Assembly: GCA_021794205.1 (NCBI GenBank)
Contig: JAJYRH010000003.1
Coordinates: 1 to 64,000 of the forward strand
Source: a bacterium
GTDB taxonomy: Bacteria > Vulcanimicrobiota > Vulcanimicrobiia > Vulcanimicrobiales > Vulcanimicrobiaceae
Length of the DNA stretch: 64,000 nucleotides
Direction: 5' to 3'
The notes beneath the pieces are model-generated. The model searched no databases. It was not told the DNA's origin and saw only the letters and a program-made list of their open reading frames with translations. Below, one piece after another: positions 47,337 to 55,535 of the stretch. Numbering within the stretch: the stretch's first letter is position 1; every line of letters starts with the position of its first letter. The position numbers and the translations under genes were made by a program.

Positions 47337-48535
47337 GACGCTGCTTTCTGCGCGAGCGGACGCTCGCCTCCGATGCCGATGCCGGTACCGCCGCGACGCT
47401 TCGCTTCGTACATCGCGAGATCGGCGCGTTCGAGCAGTTCTTTAACGCTCTCGCCGTCGCGCGGTGAGACCGCGATTCCGATGCTGGCGCGGACCTCAAT
47501 CTTGAGGGATCCGACTGCGAGCGGCTCGTGCAGTACCGCGGCGATTTTCTCCGCGGCCTCGGCGGCGGCACGGTCGTCTGCCAAATCCTCGAGGACGATG
47601 ACGAACTCGTCGCCGGCGAGCCGAGTGACCGTATCGGACGCCCGAACGTTCCGAGCGAGCCGGAGCCCAAATTCAACGAGATACGCATCGCCGACGGCGT
47701 GGCCGTAGGTATCGTTGACGCCTTTGAAGTCGTCGATGTCGATGAAGAGAATCGCGCACGCATTCCCGAAGCGCTCCGAGCGCATGATCGCCGCACCGAG
47801 GCGCTCTTCGAGTAGTCGGCGATTCCCCAAACCGGTGAGCGTATCGACATTGGCGAGCTCGCGCAACCACGACTCGCGCATTTTGATCGCGGTGATATCG
47901 AGCATCGTGCCGACGCGCGCGATCGAAAATCCATGTGCGTCGCGGATCGTCGTGGCGCGCTCGCGAACGTGGCGCTGTTCGCCATCGTGGCGAACGATGC
48001 GGTGCTCCACCTCATAGGTATCGCCCGATGCTTCGATCGCAGTGCGAACGTACTCTCGATCGTCGGGATGGTCGAAGGCGCGAATATCGCCGAGATCGCC
48101 GGTCGGCGGAAGCCCGAGCAAATTCAGCAGCCCGAGCGACGGATGCATCGAGCGCGCCGAGAACTCGTAGCGCCAGCTTCCTAACTGCGCGATCTCCTCG
48201 ACGAGCGGATCCTCGGGGTGCGCCGCCGGCGATGCGATCGGCTCGACCATGCGGGCGCGCCCGCTCGTTCCGACGATATCGCCGGCCGGCGAGCGCAGCG
48301 GCTCGAGTTCGAAGAGCAGAGTCTGCCCGAGCGCCTCGACCTCCAGCCGAATCTGCTTCCCGTCGAGCGCGCAGCGATGCGCCCCCGAGATCAGGTCGCA
48401 GGTCTCGCTTTCGCCCCAGAGTTCGGCGAGCTTCGAAGGTGGGCGATTCGGGCGGTGCTGGGCGGCGAGCGCCTCGTTGAGGGCGAGCACGTTGAGGTAG
48501 TTGTCGGTGATCCAAGCGTAGCGCGGCGTTTCCAT
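47246..48535 (-). CDS. PAS-GGDEF diguanylate cyclase
   Basis: A 429-residue soluble protein from the ATG at 48535. A PAS-like sensory part (about 120-230, PSLGLLNLLGLPPTG, HRIVRHDGEQRHVRERATTI) leads to a GGDEF domain (DTLTGLGNRRLLEE, FIDIDDFKGVNDTYGHAVGD). The active loop reads AGDEF, an accepted variant, and RASD five residues before it is an inhibitory I-site. It should make cyclic di-GMP. Its last 91 nt overlap the start of the M48-like gene, so one of the two starts may be misplaced. Confidence 0.85.
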   Translation of the reverse strand: METPRYAWITDNYLNVLALNEALAAQHRPNRPPSKLAELWGESETCDLISGAHRCALDGKQIRLEVEALGQTLLFELEPLRSPAGDIVGTSGRARMVEPIASPAAHPEDPLVEEIAQLGSWRYEFSARSMHPSLGLLNLLGLPPTGDLGDIRAFDHPDDREYVRTAIEASGDTYEVEHRIVRHDGEQRHVRERATTIRDAHGFSIARVGTMLDITAIKMRESWLRELANVDTLTGLGNRRLLEERLGAAIMRSERFGNACAILFIDIDDFKGVNDTYGHAVGDAYLVEFGLRLARNVRASDTVTRLAGDEFVIVLEDLADDRAAAEAAEKIAAVLHEPLAVGSLKIEVRASIGIAVSPRDGESVKELLERADLAMYEAKRRGGTGIGIGGERPLAQKAASWSPRLIEGKISSSKDRPRFGTQPNVSHSS

Positions 48536-48626
48536 GCCACGATCATGCCAGAGCCGGGCGGAGCGCCCCATCCGGGAAAACCCCTGGTTTTATCCGGTTG
48601 GCGGGGGGCGCGGACCGGGCGGGCGG

Positions 48627-49784
48627 CTACAGGATAAAACCGTTCAGGAAAGCGGCGCGGTCGTAGTGGAACGCGCCCTTCTCGATGCGGTAGGCATAGA
48701 GGTTCGGTAACGTGGGGTCGCCGGTATAGCTAAAGGTGAACGGCCCGACGAGGGTTTGGAACGAGCCGTTGTAGGTCAAGAGCGAGAGCAGCGCCGGGCG
48801 CGAAAAGGTCGGCGTGCGTTGCACCCCTTGAATGAAAATCTGCGCGGCGGCATAGGCGAACGCGACGAACGCCGTGACCTCAGGAACGCTTCGCCGGAGG
48901 TCGCCGAGTTGCTGCGCGACCGAGGGCGCGCGGTCGATCGGAGGCATCGTCGTAAAAACGAGTGCCGCTCCGAGCGCCTTCGCATCGTCCTTCAGCGTTT
49001 GCATGCTGTAGAAACCCTCCGCGCAGGCGAACGCTCCGGCGTAGTTTTGCGCGCGCATCGCCGTGGCGACCGGCCCGAGTTCGGCGGCCGTACCGCAGAG
49101 GACGGTGAGTTGCGGTCCTTCGCCAAATGCGTTCGCGGTACGCGGATCGAGCGTGAGGCGTCCGTTCTCTAACGTCGCGCTCGCCGTAGGGTGGTGGTCG
49201 GCGCCGGCTTGGTCGATGAATCCGCGCGCGACCGCGCTTCCATACCCTTTGCGTGGGGCGATGACCAAGGTGCGCGGGGGCGCGTGTACGCGCAACAACA
49301 TCTGCGCCATCAACGAGCCCTGCACTTCATCGCGCGCGGGTAGGCGAAAGATATTGCGATATCCGCGCTTGGTCAATGCGTCGGCGGTGATCGTCGGTAC
49401 GATGAGCGGGAGCGAGAGATTTGCGTATTGCGGCGCCGCCTGGAGCGTAACGTCGAGGCTGAGATCGCCGACGACTCCGATTATGCTGGGATCGCTCGCT
49501 GCAAGTTGCGCGTTGCCGATGGCGAGCGCGCCCTCGTTTCCATCGTCAAAGCGACGGACGGCGAAGAATTGCGTCGGCGGTCCGAAGCGGTTCGCTTCAT
49601 CGCATGCGGCTTGGACGCCGGCGGCTATCTCGTTTCCGATCGTGGCGAGAGCTCCGGTGAGCGGAACGCTGACGCCGATCGTATATTGGCGCGCGAAGCC
49701 TCCCGGCTGCAGTTGCGCGCTCGCGCGAGTTCCGGCGAGTGCGACCGCACCGGCGGCGCTTGCGATAAATCGTCGTCGTCGCAT
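48627..49784 (-). CDS. ABC-type amino-acid-binding-like protein
   Basis: A 385-residue periplasmic binding protein (LivJ/LivK-like, type I fold). RRRRFIASAAGAVALA at the N-terminus looks like a twin-Arg or Sec signal. Then YTIGVSVPLTGALATIGNEI, GVVGDLSLDVTLQAAP and NIFRLPARDEVQG are typical. No permease or ATPase genes are adjacent, so the transporter, if any, is elsewhere. The gene ends just before UbiA, and its distance of 3 nt suggests co-transcription. Confidence 0.75.
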   Translation of the reverse strand: MRRRRFIASAAGAVALAGTRASAQLQPGGFARQYTIGVSVPLTGALATIGNEIAAGVQAACDEANRFGPPTQFFAVRRFDDGNEGALAIGNAQLAASDPSIIGVVGDLSLDVTLQAAPQYANLSLPLIVPTITADALTKRGYRNIFRLPARDEVQGSLMAQMLLRVHAPPRTLVIAPRKGYGSAVARGFIDQAGADHHPTASATLENGRLTLDPRTANAFGEGPQLTVLCGTAAELGPVATAMRAQNYAGAFACAEGFYSMQTLKDDAKALGAALVFTTMPPIDRAPSVAQQLGDLRRSVPEVTAFVAFAYAAAQIFIQGVQRTPTFSRPALLSLLTYNGSFQTLVGPFTFSYTGDPTLPNLYAYRIEKGAFHYDRAAFLNGFIL

Positions 49785-49787
49785 CGT

Positions 49788-50648
49788 TTACGCGCGCAGA
49801 CCGAAGCCGAGAGCGACGGTCGCGAGAAAGACGACCGAGAAAATCATATTCGCAGTGAAAACGCGCTCGTTCAGCACGAAGATATTATCGCTCGCGCGCA
49901 CGAGGCGTAGTTCGTATGCGACGAGCGCGAGCGTGGCGAGGAGCCCCGCGTCGTACCACATGCCGGCGAGCCCGCCGATGCGACCGGCGATCGCGAGCGT
50001 GGCGAACATCCCGAGGTGCATCGCTATCGCCGTCGGTCGCGCGCTTTTCTCGCCGAAGCGAACCGGCATAGAATTGACGCCGTTCTCGCGATCGGTCGGA
50101 AGATCCATCAGTGCGTAGAGGATATCGAAGCCCGCGACCCAGAGCGTGACCGCAACGAAGAGGGCGATTCCGGTTCCGTCGACGCGCCCCGCGATGCCGA
50201 TATACGCGCCGAGCGGCGCGAGCCCATCGATGGCGCCGAGCACGATGTGGACCATCCAGGTAAAGCGTTTGCAGAGCGGATAGAGTAAGAGCCCTGCCGC
50301 GGCGACCGGCAGAAGTTTGACGCAGAGCGGGTTGAGTTGCCATGCGGCGACGAGCAAAAGAATCAGGCCGGCGAGGATCGCGACGAGCATCACGCGCGGA
50401 TCGAGTTCGCCGGTCGCCAGAGCGCGGCGCGCAGTTCGCGGCGTGCGCGCATCGATATCGCGGTCGAAATAACGATTCGCCGCCATCGCCGCGGTTCGCG
50501 CACCGAGTACCGCGAGCGTTATCCATAGGACCGCGACGAGGTTCGGGATTCCGCGCGCGGCAAAGACCGCTCCGACGTACGCGAACGGGAGCGCGAAGAG
50601 CGTATGTTCGATGCGAATTTCGCGCAAGAAAAGGGAGGCCGCGCGCAT
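49788..50648 (-). CDS. ubiA: UbiA-family prenyltransferase
   Basis: A 286-residue membrane enzyme with about eight helices, start at ATG 50648 (the frame is open further upstream only as a UbiD shadow). The two Asp motifs are NRYFDRDIDARTPRTARR and DLPTDRENGVNSMPVRFG. It attaches a prenyl chain to an aromatic acid in quinone synthesis. It overlaps the ubiD-type gene, which would remove the carboxylate. Whether ubiquinone or futalosine-type menaquinone is made cannot be decided. Confidence 0.85.
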   Translation of the reverse strand: MRAASLFLREIRIEHTLFALPFAYVGAVFAARGIPNLVAVLWITLAVLGARTAAMAANRYFDRDIDARTPRTARRALATGELDPRVMLVAILAGLILLLVAAWQLNPLCVKLLPVAAAGLLLYPLCKRFTWMVHIVLGAIDGLAPLGAYIGIAGRVDGTGIALFVAVTLWVAGFDILYALMDLPTDRENGVNSMPVRFGEKSARPTAIAMHLGMFATLAIAGRIGGLAGMWYDAGLLATLALVAYELRLVRASDNIFVLNERVFTANMIFSVVFLATVALGFGLRA

Positions 50649-52183
50649 TAGGAAGCCTCCGGTCCGCGCTCGGAGTGCAACAGTCGTGCGAGCGCGTCGA
50701 GACCCTGTCCGCTCCACGCGTCCGGGCGGAGATTCTTTTCGATGCGGTCGAGCCCGTATTCGCGCCAACGCTCCGCAACGCGCTTGCGGACCGATGCCGA
50801 ACTCGCGATGTCGGGCGGCCATTCGCGCGTGTAGCCTTCGCTTGCGCTCTTGCGCGTTGCGTCGACCCCGATTTTCACGCCGTAGGCGACGTTATACGAA
50901 CCGTGATCGAGATCGTCGACGGGGCCGGGCATGTGGACGATATCGCGGTCGGGTGCGAGATTGTTCAGTACGAACCACGCGACGCTGCGAACGTCTTGGA
51001 CGTCGATGTCGGCATCGACGACGACGAGCATGCGCGTGAGCATCATCATGTGCCCCAATCCCCAGAGCGCGTTCATCACTTTTTTCGCGTGTCCGGGATA
51101 TTGCTTGCGAATCGAAACGATGGCGAGATTGTGGAAGCCGCCTTCGACGGGGAGATTCATGTCGACGACTTCGGGGAGCACCATCTGCAAGAGCGGTAAG
51201 AAAATCCGCTCGGTCGCCTTGCCGAGCCACGCGTCTTCCATCGGCGGCTTCCCGACGAGCGTCGCGGCGTAGATCGGATTCTTGCGATGGGTGATGCACT
51301 GCACGTGAAACGTGGGATACCGATCGGCGAGACTGTACACGCCGGTATGATCGCCGAACGGCCCCTCGGTTCGAAGATCGGTGTTATCGACGTAGCCCTC
51401 CAACACGAACTCGGCGTGCGCGGGAACCTTCAGATCGACGGTTTTCGCTTGCACGAGTTCGATGGGTTTTCCGCGCAGCAAACCGGCGAAGGCGAATTCG
51501 TCGAGCACTGGGGGCAGCGGAGCGGTTGCGGCGTAGGTGAGGACGGGGTCTGCGCCGATCGCCACCGCGACGGGAATGCGATCGCCCCAGGCATCGGCGT
51601 GCGCGCGCCCTTGCTTGTGGCGTTGCCAGTGCATGCCGGTCTCGCATTCGTTATAGACTTGCATCCGGTACATGCCGACGTTGGGGCGGTTGGTGCGCGG
51701 ATCTTTCGTGATCACCAACGGCAGCGTGATGAAGGGGCCGCCGTCGAGCGGCCACGTGGTGAGAACGGGAAGCGCGTGCAGATCGGGCTGCTCGATCGTG
51801 ACGTCCTGAACGCTTCCGCTGCGCACGGTCTTCGGTATCGCGTTGCGCAACGGGGCGAGCGAGAGGAGCGCTCCGAGCTGCTCGCCGATTCCCGCGCCCG
51901 GCGGCGCGATATCGAGAAGTTTGCGAACGCGCTCGCCGACTTCATCGAGCGAGGTCGCATCGAAGGCGAGCGCCGCGCGGCGGTGCGTGCCGAACTGGTT
52001 GGTCAGGACGGGAAAACGCGAGCCGACGACGTTGCGAAAGAGCAACGCCGGGCCGCCGGCCTTCACCACGCGGTCGGTAATCTCGGGAATCTCGAAGGCG
52101 CGTTCGACGGGGGCGTCGACCGTATGGAGTTCCCCGGCCTTTCGTAATGCGTCGACGAAGGCCGATAACGAATCAAAGGGCAT
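50648..52183 (-). CDS. ubiD: UbiD-family decarboxylase
   Basis: A 511-residue prenylated-FMN-dependent decarboxylase of 3-polyprenyl-4-hydroxybenzoate or a related aromatic acid. Blocks: TNQFGTHRRAALAFDA, TWPLDGGPFITLPLVITKDP, NVGMYRMQVY, EFVLEGYVD and EVVDMNLPVEGGFHNLAIVSI. Conserved Glu/Arg residues for FMN catalysis lie in these parts. A matching UbiX flavin prenyltransferase is not in the window. Confidence 0.87.
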   Translation of the reverse strand: MPFDSLSAFVDALRKAGELHTVDAPVERAFEIPEITDRVVKAGGPALLFRNVVGSRFPVLTNQFGTHRRAALAFDATSLDEVGERVRKLLDIAPPGAGIGEQLGALLSLAPLRNAIPKTVRSGSVQDVTIEQPDLHALPVLTTWPLDGGPFITLPLVITKDPRTNRPNVGMYRMQVYNECETGMHWQRHKQGRAHADAWGDRIPVAVAIGADPVLTYAATAPLPPVLDEFAFAGLLRGKPIELVQAKTVDLKVPAHAEFVLEGYVDNTDLRTEGPFGDHTGVYSLADRYPTFHVQCITHRKNPIYAATLVGKPPMEDAWLGKATERIFLPLLQMVLPEVVDMNLPVEGGFHNLAIVSIRKQYPGHAKKVMNALWGLGHMMMLTRMLVVVDADIDVQDVRSVAWFVLNNLAPDRDIVHMPGPVDDLDHGSYNVAYGVKIGVDATRKSASEGYTREWPPDIASSASVRKRVAERWREYGLDRIEKNLRPDAWSGQGLDALARLLHSERGPEAS

Positions 52184-52199
52184 GCCCGATTATTTCCGC

Positions 52200-52236
52200 A
52201 CAAAACAGCGAAGGCCCGCGTGTGACGCGAGCCTTC
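52200..52236 (-). terminator. Intrinsic terminator of phasin gene
   Basis: GAAGGCCCGCGT (52210-52221), loop GTG, ACGCGAGCCTTC (52225-52236): 12-bp stem with one mismatch. On the minus strand it is followed by GCTGTTTTG. It lies 26 nt after the phasin stop and before the ubiD start. Confidence 0.75.
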
Positions 52237-52262
52237 GAGTGCTTTCGGCGGTTGCCGGGAGC

Positions 52263-52589
52263 TTAGTTGACGCTGGCGGTCGCCGCTTTCGCAACGCGCA
52301 CGGTGGCCTCGGTGGCTTCCTTCTGCGCGGCGGTGAAGATCTCGGCGAGCTGCAGGGCGTAGGCCTTGCGGAGCTCGAGGAACTTGCCGGCGAACTCGAA
52401 GCCGAGCTCGATGCTCTTGGTGACCGAGGGAAGGCTCTCGACGCTGGGAATCTGCATCGTGGTCGGGATCTGGCCGATCATCTCGCGCACTTGGCGGAGG
52501 CTCTCGACGTTGGCGTCCTGGGCCTTCTTGACGAGGTCGAGGGCTTCGCCTTGCATCTTATTGAGGGTCTGGGTGAAATCGTTGCTCAT
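52263..52589 (-). CDS. Phasin-like protein
   Basis: A 108-residue, all-helical, Cys-free protein: MSNDFTQTLNKMQGEALDLV, VESLRQVREMIGQIP, LGFEFAGKFLELRKAYALQL and EATEATVRVAKAAT. This is the phasin layout, coating PHA granules. The PHA synthase and reductase genes are 3-5 kb away on the same strand. It has its own terminator downstream, so it is expressed separately, as is usual for an abundant granule protein. Confidence 0.75.
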   Translation of the reverse strand: MSNDFTQTLNKMQGEALDLVKKAQDANVESLRQVREMIGQIPTTMQIPSVESLPSVTKSIELGFEFAGKFLELRKAYALQLAEIFTAAQKEATEATVRVAKAATASVN

Positions 52590-52672
52590 ATCTGCTCCTT
52601 GAGGGGTCTGCTGCTACGTGCGCTAAGTATACCAAGCGCATGCGGTGCGCGTCAAGCCTTTTGTCGCTCTAG

Positions 52673-52886
52673 TGTCAGCCCGAGGGTGGCCCCCTGTCAG
52701 CCCGAGTAGCGCGAAGCGCGTATCGAGGGCGAGCAGCGAGCAGGGCGTGCGACGGCGCCTCGATACGGGCGCTATCGCGCCCTACTCGGCGTGACAACAT
52801 GTGTCAGCCCGAGGGTGGCCCCCTGTCAGCCCGAGGGTGGCCCCCTGTCAGCCCGAGTAGGCCGCGAAGCAGCCGTATCGAGGGCG
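52673..52886. repeat. Cluster of REP-like palindromic elements
   Basis: Three elements with the frame CCCGAGTA...TATCGAGG occur at 52696-52730 (+), 52757-52797 (-) and 52848-52886 (+). Their cores differ (GCGC-GAA-GCGC; GGGCGC-GATA-GCGCCC; GGCCGCGAAGCAGCC) yet stay self-complementary. Between them a 22-bp unit TGTCAGCCCGAGGGTGGCCC occurs once at 52673 and twice in tandem at 52802-52845. A fourth element is at 10831-10868. No gene lies in 52590-52930. Confidence 0.8.
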
Positions 52887-52930
52887 AGCAGCGAGCAGGG
52901 GCAGGCGGCGGTGCCCCCGCGGCGAGCGCC

Positions 52931-54316
52931 TTACCTCGGCAGGAGCACGTCGAGGGTGCCGTCGCGGAAGGCGTCGATGCCCAGGATCGCCAGGCGCTCC
53001 GCGAGCGCGTCGGGCTCGACGCGGCCGGCCGAAGCGCCGACCCAGGTATTCCGGCCATGCTCTTTGGCGAGATAGAGCGCTCGGTCTGCGAGCGCGACGA
53101 CCTGCATCCAGCTCAGCGAGAGCGGAGAGTACGGGACGAACGGAAAGGCGGCGAAACCGATCGAGCAGGTAGCGTTGACGCGTTGCCCTCGTTCGAGCGC
53201 GAACGGACGTCGCGCGACCGCCGCTCGGGCTCGTTCGGCGATATCGCATGCATCGTGGCGGCGGCTACTGCGCGTCACCACCAAAAACTCCTCGCCGCCC
53301 CAGCGCACCAGAAAATCGGACTCGCGAAAGACTTCGCGGAGACGATCGCGCATTTGCATGAGCACCAAGTCGCCCGCATTATGGCCATAGGTATCGTTCA
53401 CGGCTTTGAAATGGTCGAGGTCGATGAGGAAAAATAGAAGATCGGCATCGGGTACGTCGCCGCTGCGTCGCAGTGCAGCGGCAACTTCAAGTTCGAGATG
53501 CTGCGCGAGAAATCTCCGGTTGCGTAGCCCCGTCAACGGGTCGGTAACGCTCATCTCTTCAAGCTTTGCGTTGGCCTCGGAGAGCTCACGGGTGCGGTCG
53601 CGAACGATCGACCGAAGCTCGCGCTCGTTGCGCTGGACGCGCAGGCGCAAGATTCCGGCCGACATCGCAACGAAGAAACCGCTTCCCGTGAGTGCGAGCG
53701 CGTTGAGATTGGCGGGTGTAAAAAACACGCCCCGCATCGCGGAATAGATCATTTCGACGCCGAGCGTCGTCGCTAAGACAATAACGAAATCGCGCGTGCG
53801 GTAGAATGCCTGCTGCACGCCGATCGCTAGGATGAGACTTCCCGCAATATAGGCGGGATCGTTCCCGCTGTTTACGACGAGAATCGGCGAAGCAACGATC
53901 GTTGGGAGGACGTTGAGGAGCTGCAGATTCGGCGAATAGCGTCGTAGTCGTGGGGCGACGAGCAGCGCGATCGATACGGCCGCGGCGATCGCGGCAGCGG
54001 CGATTCGAAGTGCGAGCGAATCCGGAGGCACGCCAGGCGTCGCACCCAACACGAAATGGAACGCCGGAAAGAACGCGATGATGAGCGCACTATAGACGAA
54101 GATCGTTGTGGTCGAGCTACGCTCCAACCAACGACGATACGACCCCCTTCGATCGTCGGACACGACGCTAGAATGCGACTTGGAGGCCGGCCGCACCTGG
54201 CGACAATACCATACGAACGGTTGCTTGTTTCCCGCGGCCCAACCGCTAAGTAAACCAAGCAAACGCCTGCGAAGAGCGGTTGCGTGCGGCTCGCTCTGCC
54301 GTGGCGATTGCGACAT
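52931..54316 (-). CDS. Membrane GGDEF diguanylate cyclase
   Basis: A 461-residue protein from the ATG at 54316 (a GTG at 54349 and later starts are possible). About six helices form a MASE-like sensor (FVYSALIIAFFPAFHF, LRIAAAAIAAAVSIALLV, VIVLATTLGVEMIY); a coiled coil (RELSEANAKLEEMS) leads to the GGDEF domain. The active loop is intact GGEEF and RESD five residues upstream is an I-site. The second cyclic di-GMP enzyme in the window. Confidence 0.82.
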   Translation of the reverse strand: MSQSPRQSEPHATALRRRLLGLLSGWAAGNKQPFVWYCRQVRPASKSHSSVVSDDRRGSYRRWLERSSTTTIFVYSALIIAFFPAFHFVLGATPGVPPDSLALRIAAAAIAAAVSIALLVAPRLRRYSPNLQLLNVLPTIVASPILVVNSGNDPAYIAGSLILAIGVQQAFYRTRDFVIVLATTLGVEMIYSAMRGVFFTPANLNALALTGSGFFVAMSAGILRLRVQRNERELRSIVRDRTRELSEANAKLEEMSVTDPLTGLRNRRFLAQHLELEVAAALRRSGDVPDADLLFFLIDLDHFKAVNDTYGHNAGDLVLMQMRDRLREVFRESDFLVRWGGEEFLVVTRSSRRHDACDIAERARAAVARRPFALERGQRVNATCSIGFAAFPFVPYSPLSLSWMQVVALADRALYLAKEHGRNTWVGASAGRVEPDALAERLAILGIDAFRDGTLDVLLPR

Positions 54317-54430
54317 GTTTTCGGCGCTCTGACGAGGTAGCGGCTGCACGAAAGTGCAAAATCGGCGATGACATCGGGGTGGCCGTAGGCATCACCCGAG
54401 GTATAGCCGCAGGGAGGGCCGACCGTCTGT

Positions 54431-55120
54431 ATGTTCGCTCGTTATATTTTAGGAATAGCGATACTGTCGCTGCTATGCACGGCATCGGCGACTGCGGCTG
54501 GCCCGGTATTTGGAAATTCTGCCGCCGACGGACAAAGCCCGATCATGGTAAACGACTGTCAGTTCTACTACCGAGGAAATTTGCTCGTCGGCGTAGCGGA
54601 TGGGGTGCGAATTGAATATACGAACGAAAGCCATAAAACGGCAAACCTCATTGCATTTCTGGTGAAGGCCGGACAGCACAGCGTTATCATTCGGGACGCC
54701 GGGACGTTTTCACCAGGCGTTGAAATAATTCATAAATTTCGAAAACAAACCGGGGCCGCTGTATACTCCCCGCTATTTTCACATCCGAAAGTAACTTGTC
54801 GAGCCCAAGACGTGCATTTTGTCGACGGCACGACATGGCGGTACGGAGAAGTTCCCACGGCATCGTCAGTCACGATTAAGAGATTAGGCCTCATTCTTAA
54901 AAACACCGACGGTGGTGTCACTATCGCAACGATCGCCCCCGGTGGGCAAGGTGATCTCGCAGGGCTAAAACAAAACGACGTCATCACGTCGTTTGGGGGG
55001 AATGCGGTACGCACGGTTCAGGATATCGAAACGGTGCTTTCCATCACGCAAACCGGAGCCAAGATTCCGGTTTTGGTATTGCGAAACGGAGAGACCATCA
55101 CCTTAACGGTCGTGTTGTGA
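54431..55120 (+). CDS. Secreted PDZ-domain protein
   Basis: A 229-residue protein with a signal peptide (ILGIAILSLLCTASATAA). The N-terminal 110 mature residues are a beta-rich domain of unknown type. The C-terminal part is a PDZ domain (GVTIATIAPGGQGDLAGLKQNDVITSFGGN, quoted in parts: IAPGGQGDLAGL, NDVITSFGG). No protease domain is present. The gene is clearly richer in A/T than its neighbours, which suggests acquisition. It is divergent from the GGDEF gene. Confidence 0.65.
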   Translation: MFARYILGIAILSLLCTASATAAGPVFGNSAADGQSPIMVNDCQFYYRGNLLVGVADGVRIEYTNESHKTANLIAFLVKAGQHSVIIRDAGTFSPGVEIIHKFRKQTGAAVYSPLFSHPKVTCRAQDVHFVDGTTWRYGEVPTASSVTIKRLGLILKNTDGGVTIATIAPGGQGDLAGLKQNDVITSFGGNAVRTVQDIETVLSITQTGAKIPVLVLRNGETITLTVVL

Positions 55121-55178
55121 CGATGCGATGCTCCCCGCCGAACGCCGTCCAGTTGCGTCGATTGCAAACGCGCTCCCG

Positions 55179-55535
55179 TTAGCCCCGGTTCGTAAATCCG
55201 CGATAGATGCGGATCAGCGTCTCTTTCTGATCGGTCGTCAGTGCGGGGTCGAGCCGGATCGCCTGTTCGAGGCTCTGGCTCGTGGTCGGCTTGCTGTCGT
55301 CATCGAGAAGCCCCGCCTGCGCGTACATCGTCTCGGCCGATAACTGCAGCGCGTTCGCGATACTCTTGAGGACCTCGGCGGAGGGTTTGTAGAGCCCGCG
55401 CTCGATCTGGCTGAGATAGGGGTTCGAAACTTTCGCGACGTCGGCGAGTTGGCGCAAGGAAAGATTCGCGAGTTCGCGTTGGCTGCGAATGAATTCGCCG
55501 AGCCCCTTCCACGCGTTGCCGTCCTTCGAATTCAT
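55179..55535 (-). CDS. XRE-family regulator linked to phaC
   Basis: A 118-residue protein. The N-terminal helix-turn-helix reads LGEFIRSQRELANLSLRQLA, DVAKVSNPYLSQIERG and LYKPSAEVLKSIANALQL; the tail carries a QSLEQAIRLDPALTTDQKET block. It overlaps the phaC stop by four bases (ATGA), so it is co-translated with the synthase. By position it probably controls PHA genes; that is inference. Confidence 0.78.
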   Translation of the reverse strand: MNSKDGNAWKGLGEFIRSQRELANLSLRQLADVAKVSNPYLSQIERGLYKPSAEVLKSIANALQLSAETMYAQAGLLDDDSKPTTSQSLEQAIRLDPALTTDQKETLIRIYRGFTNRG

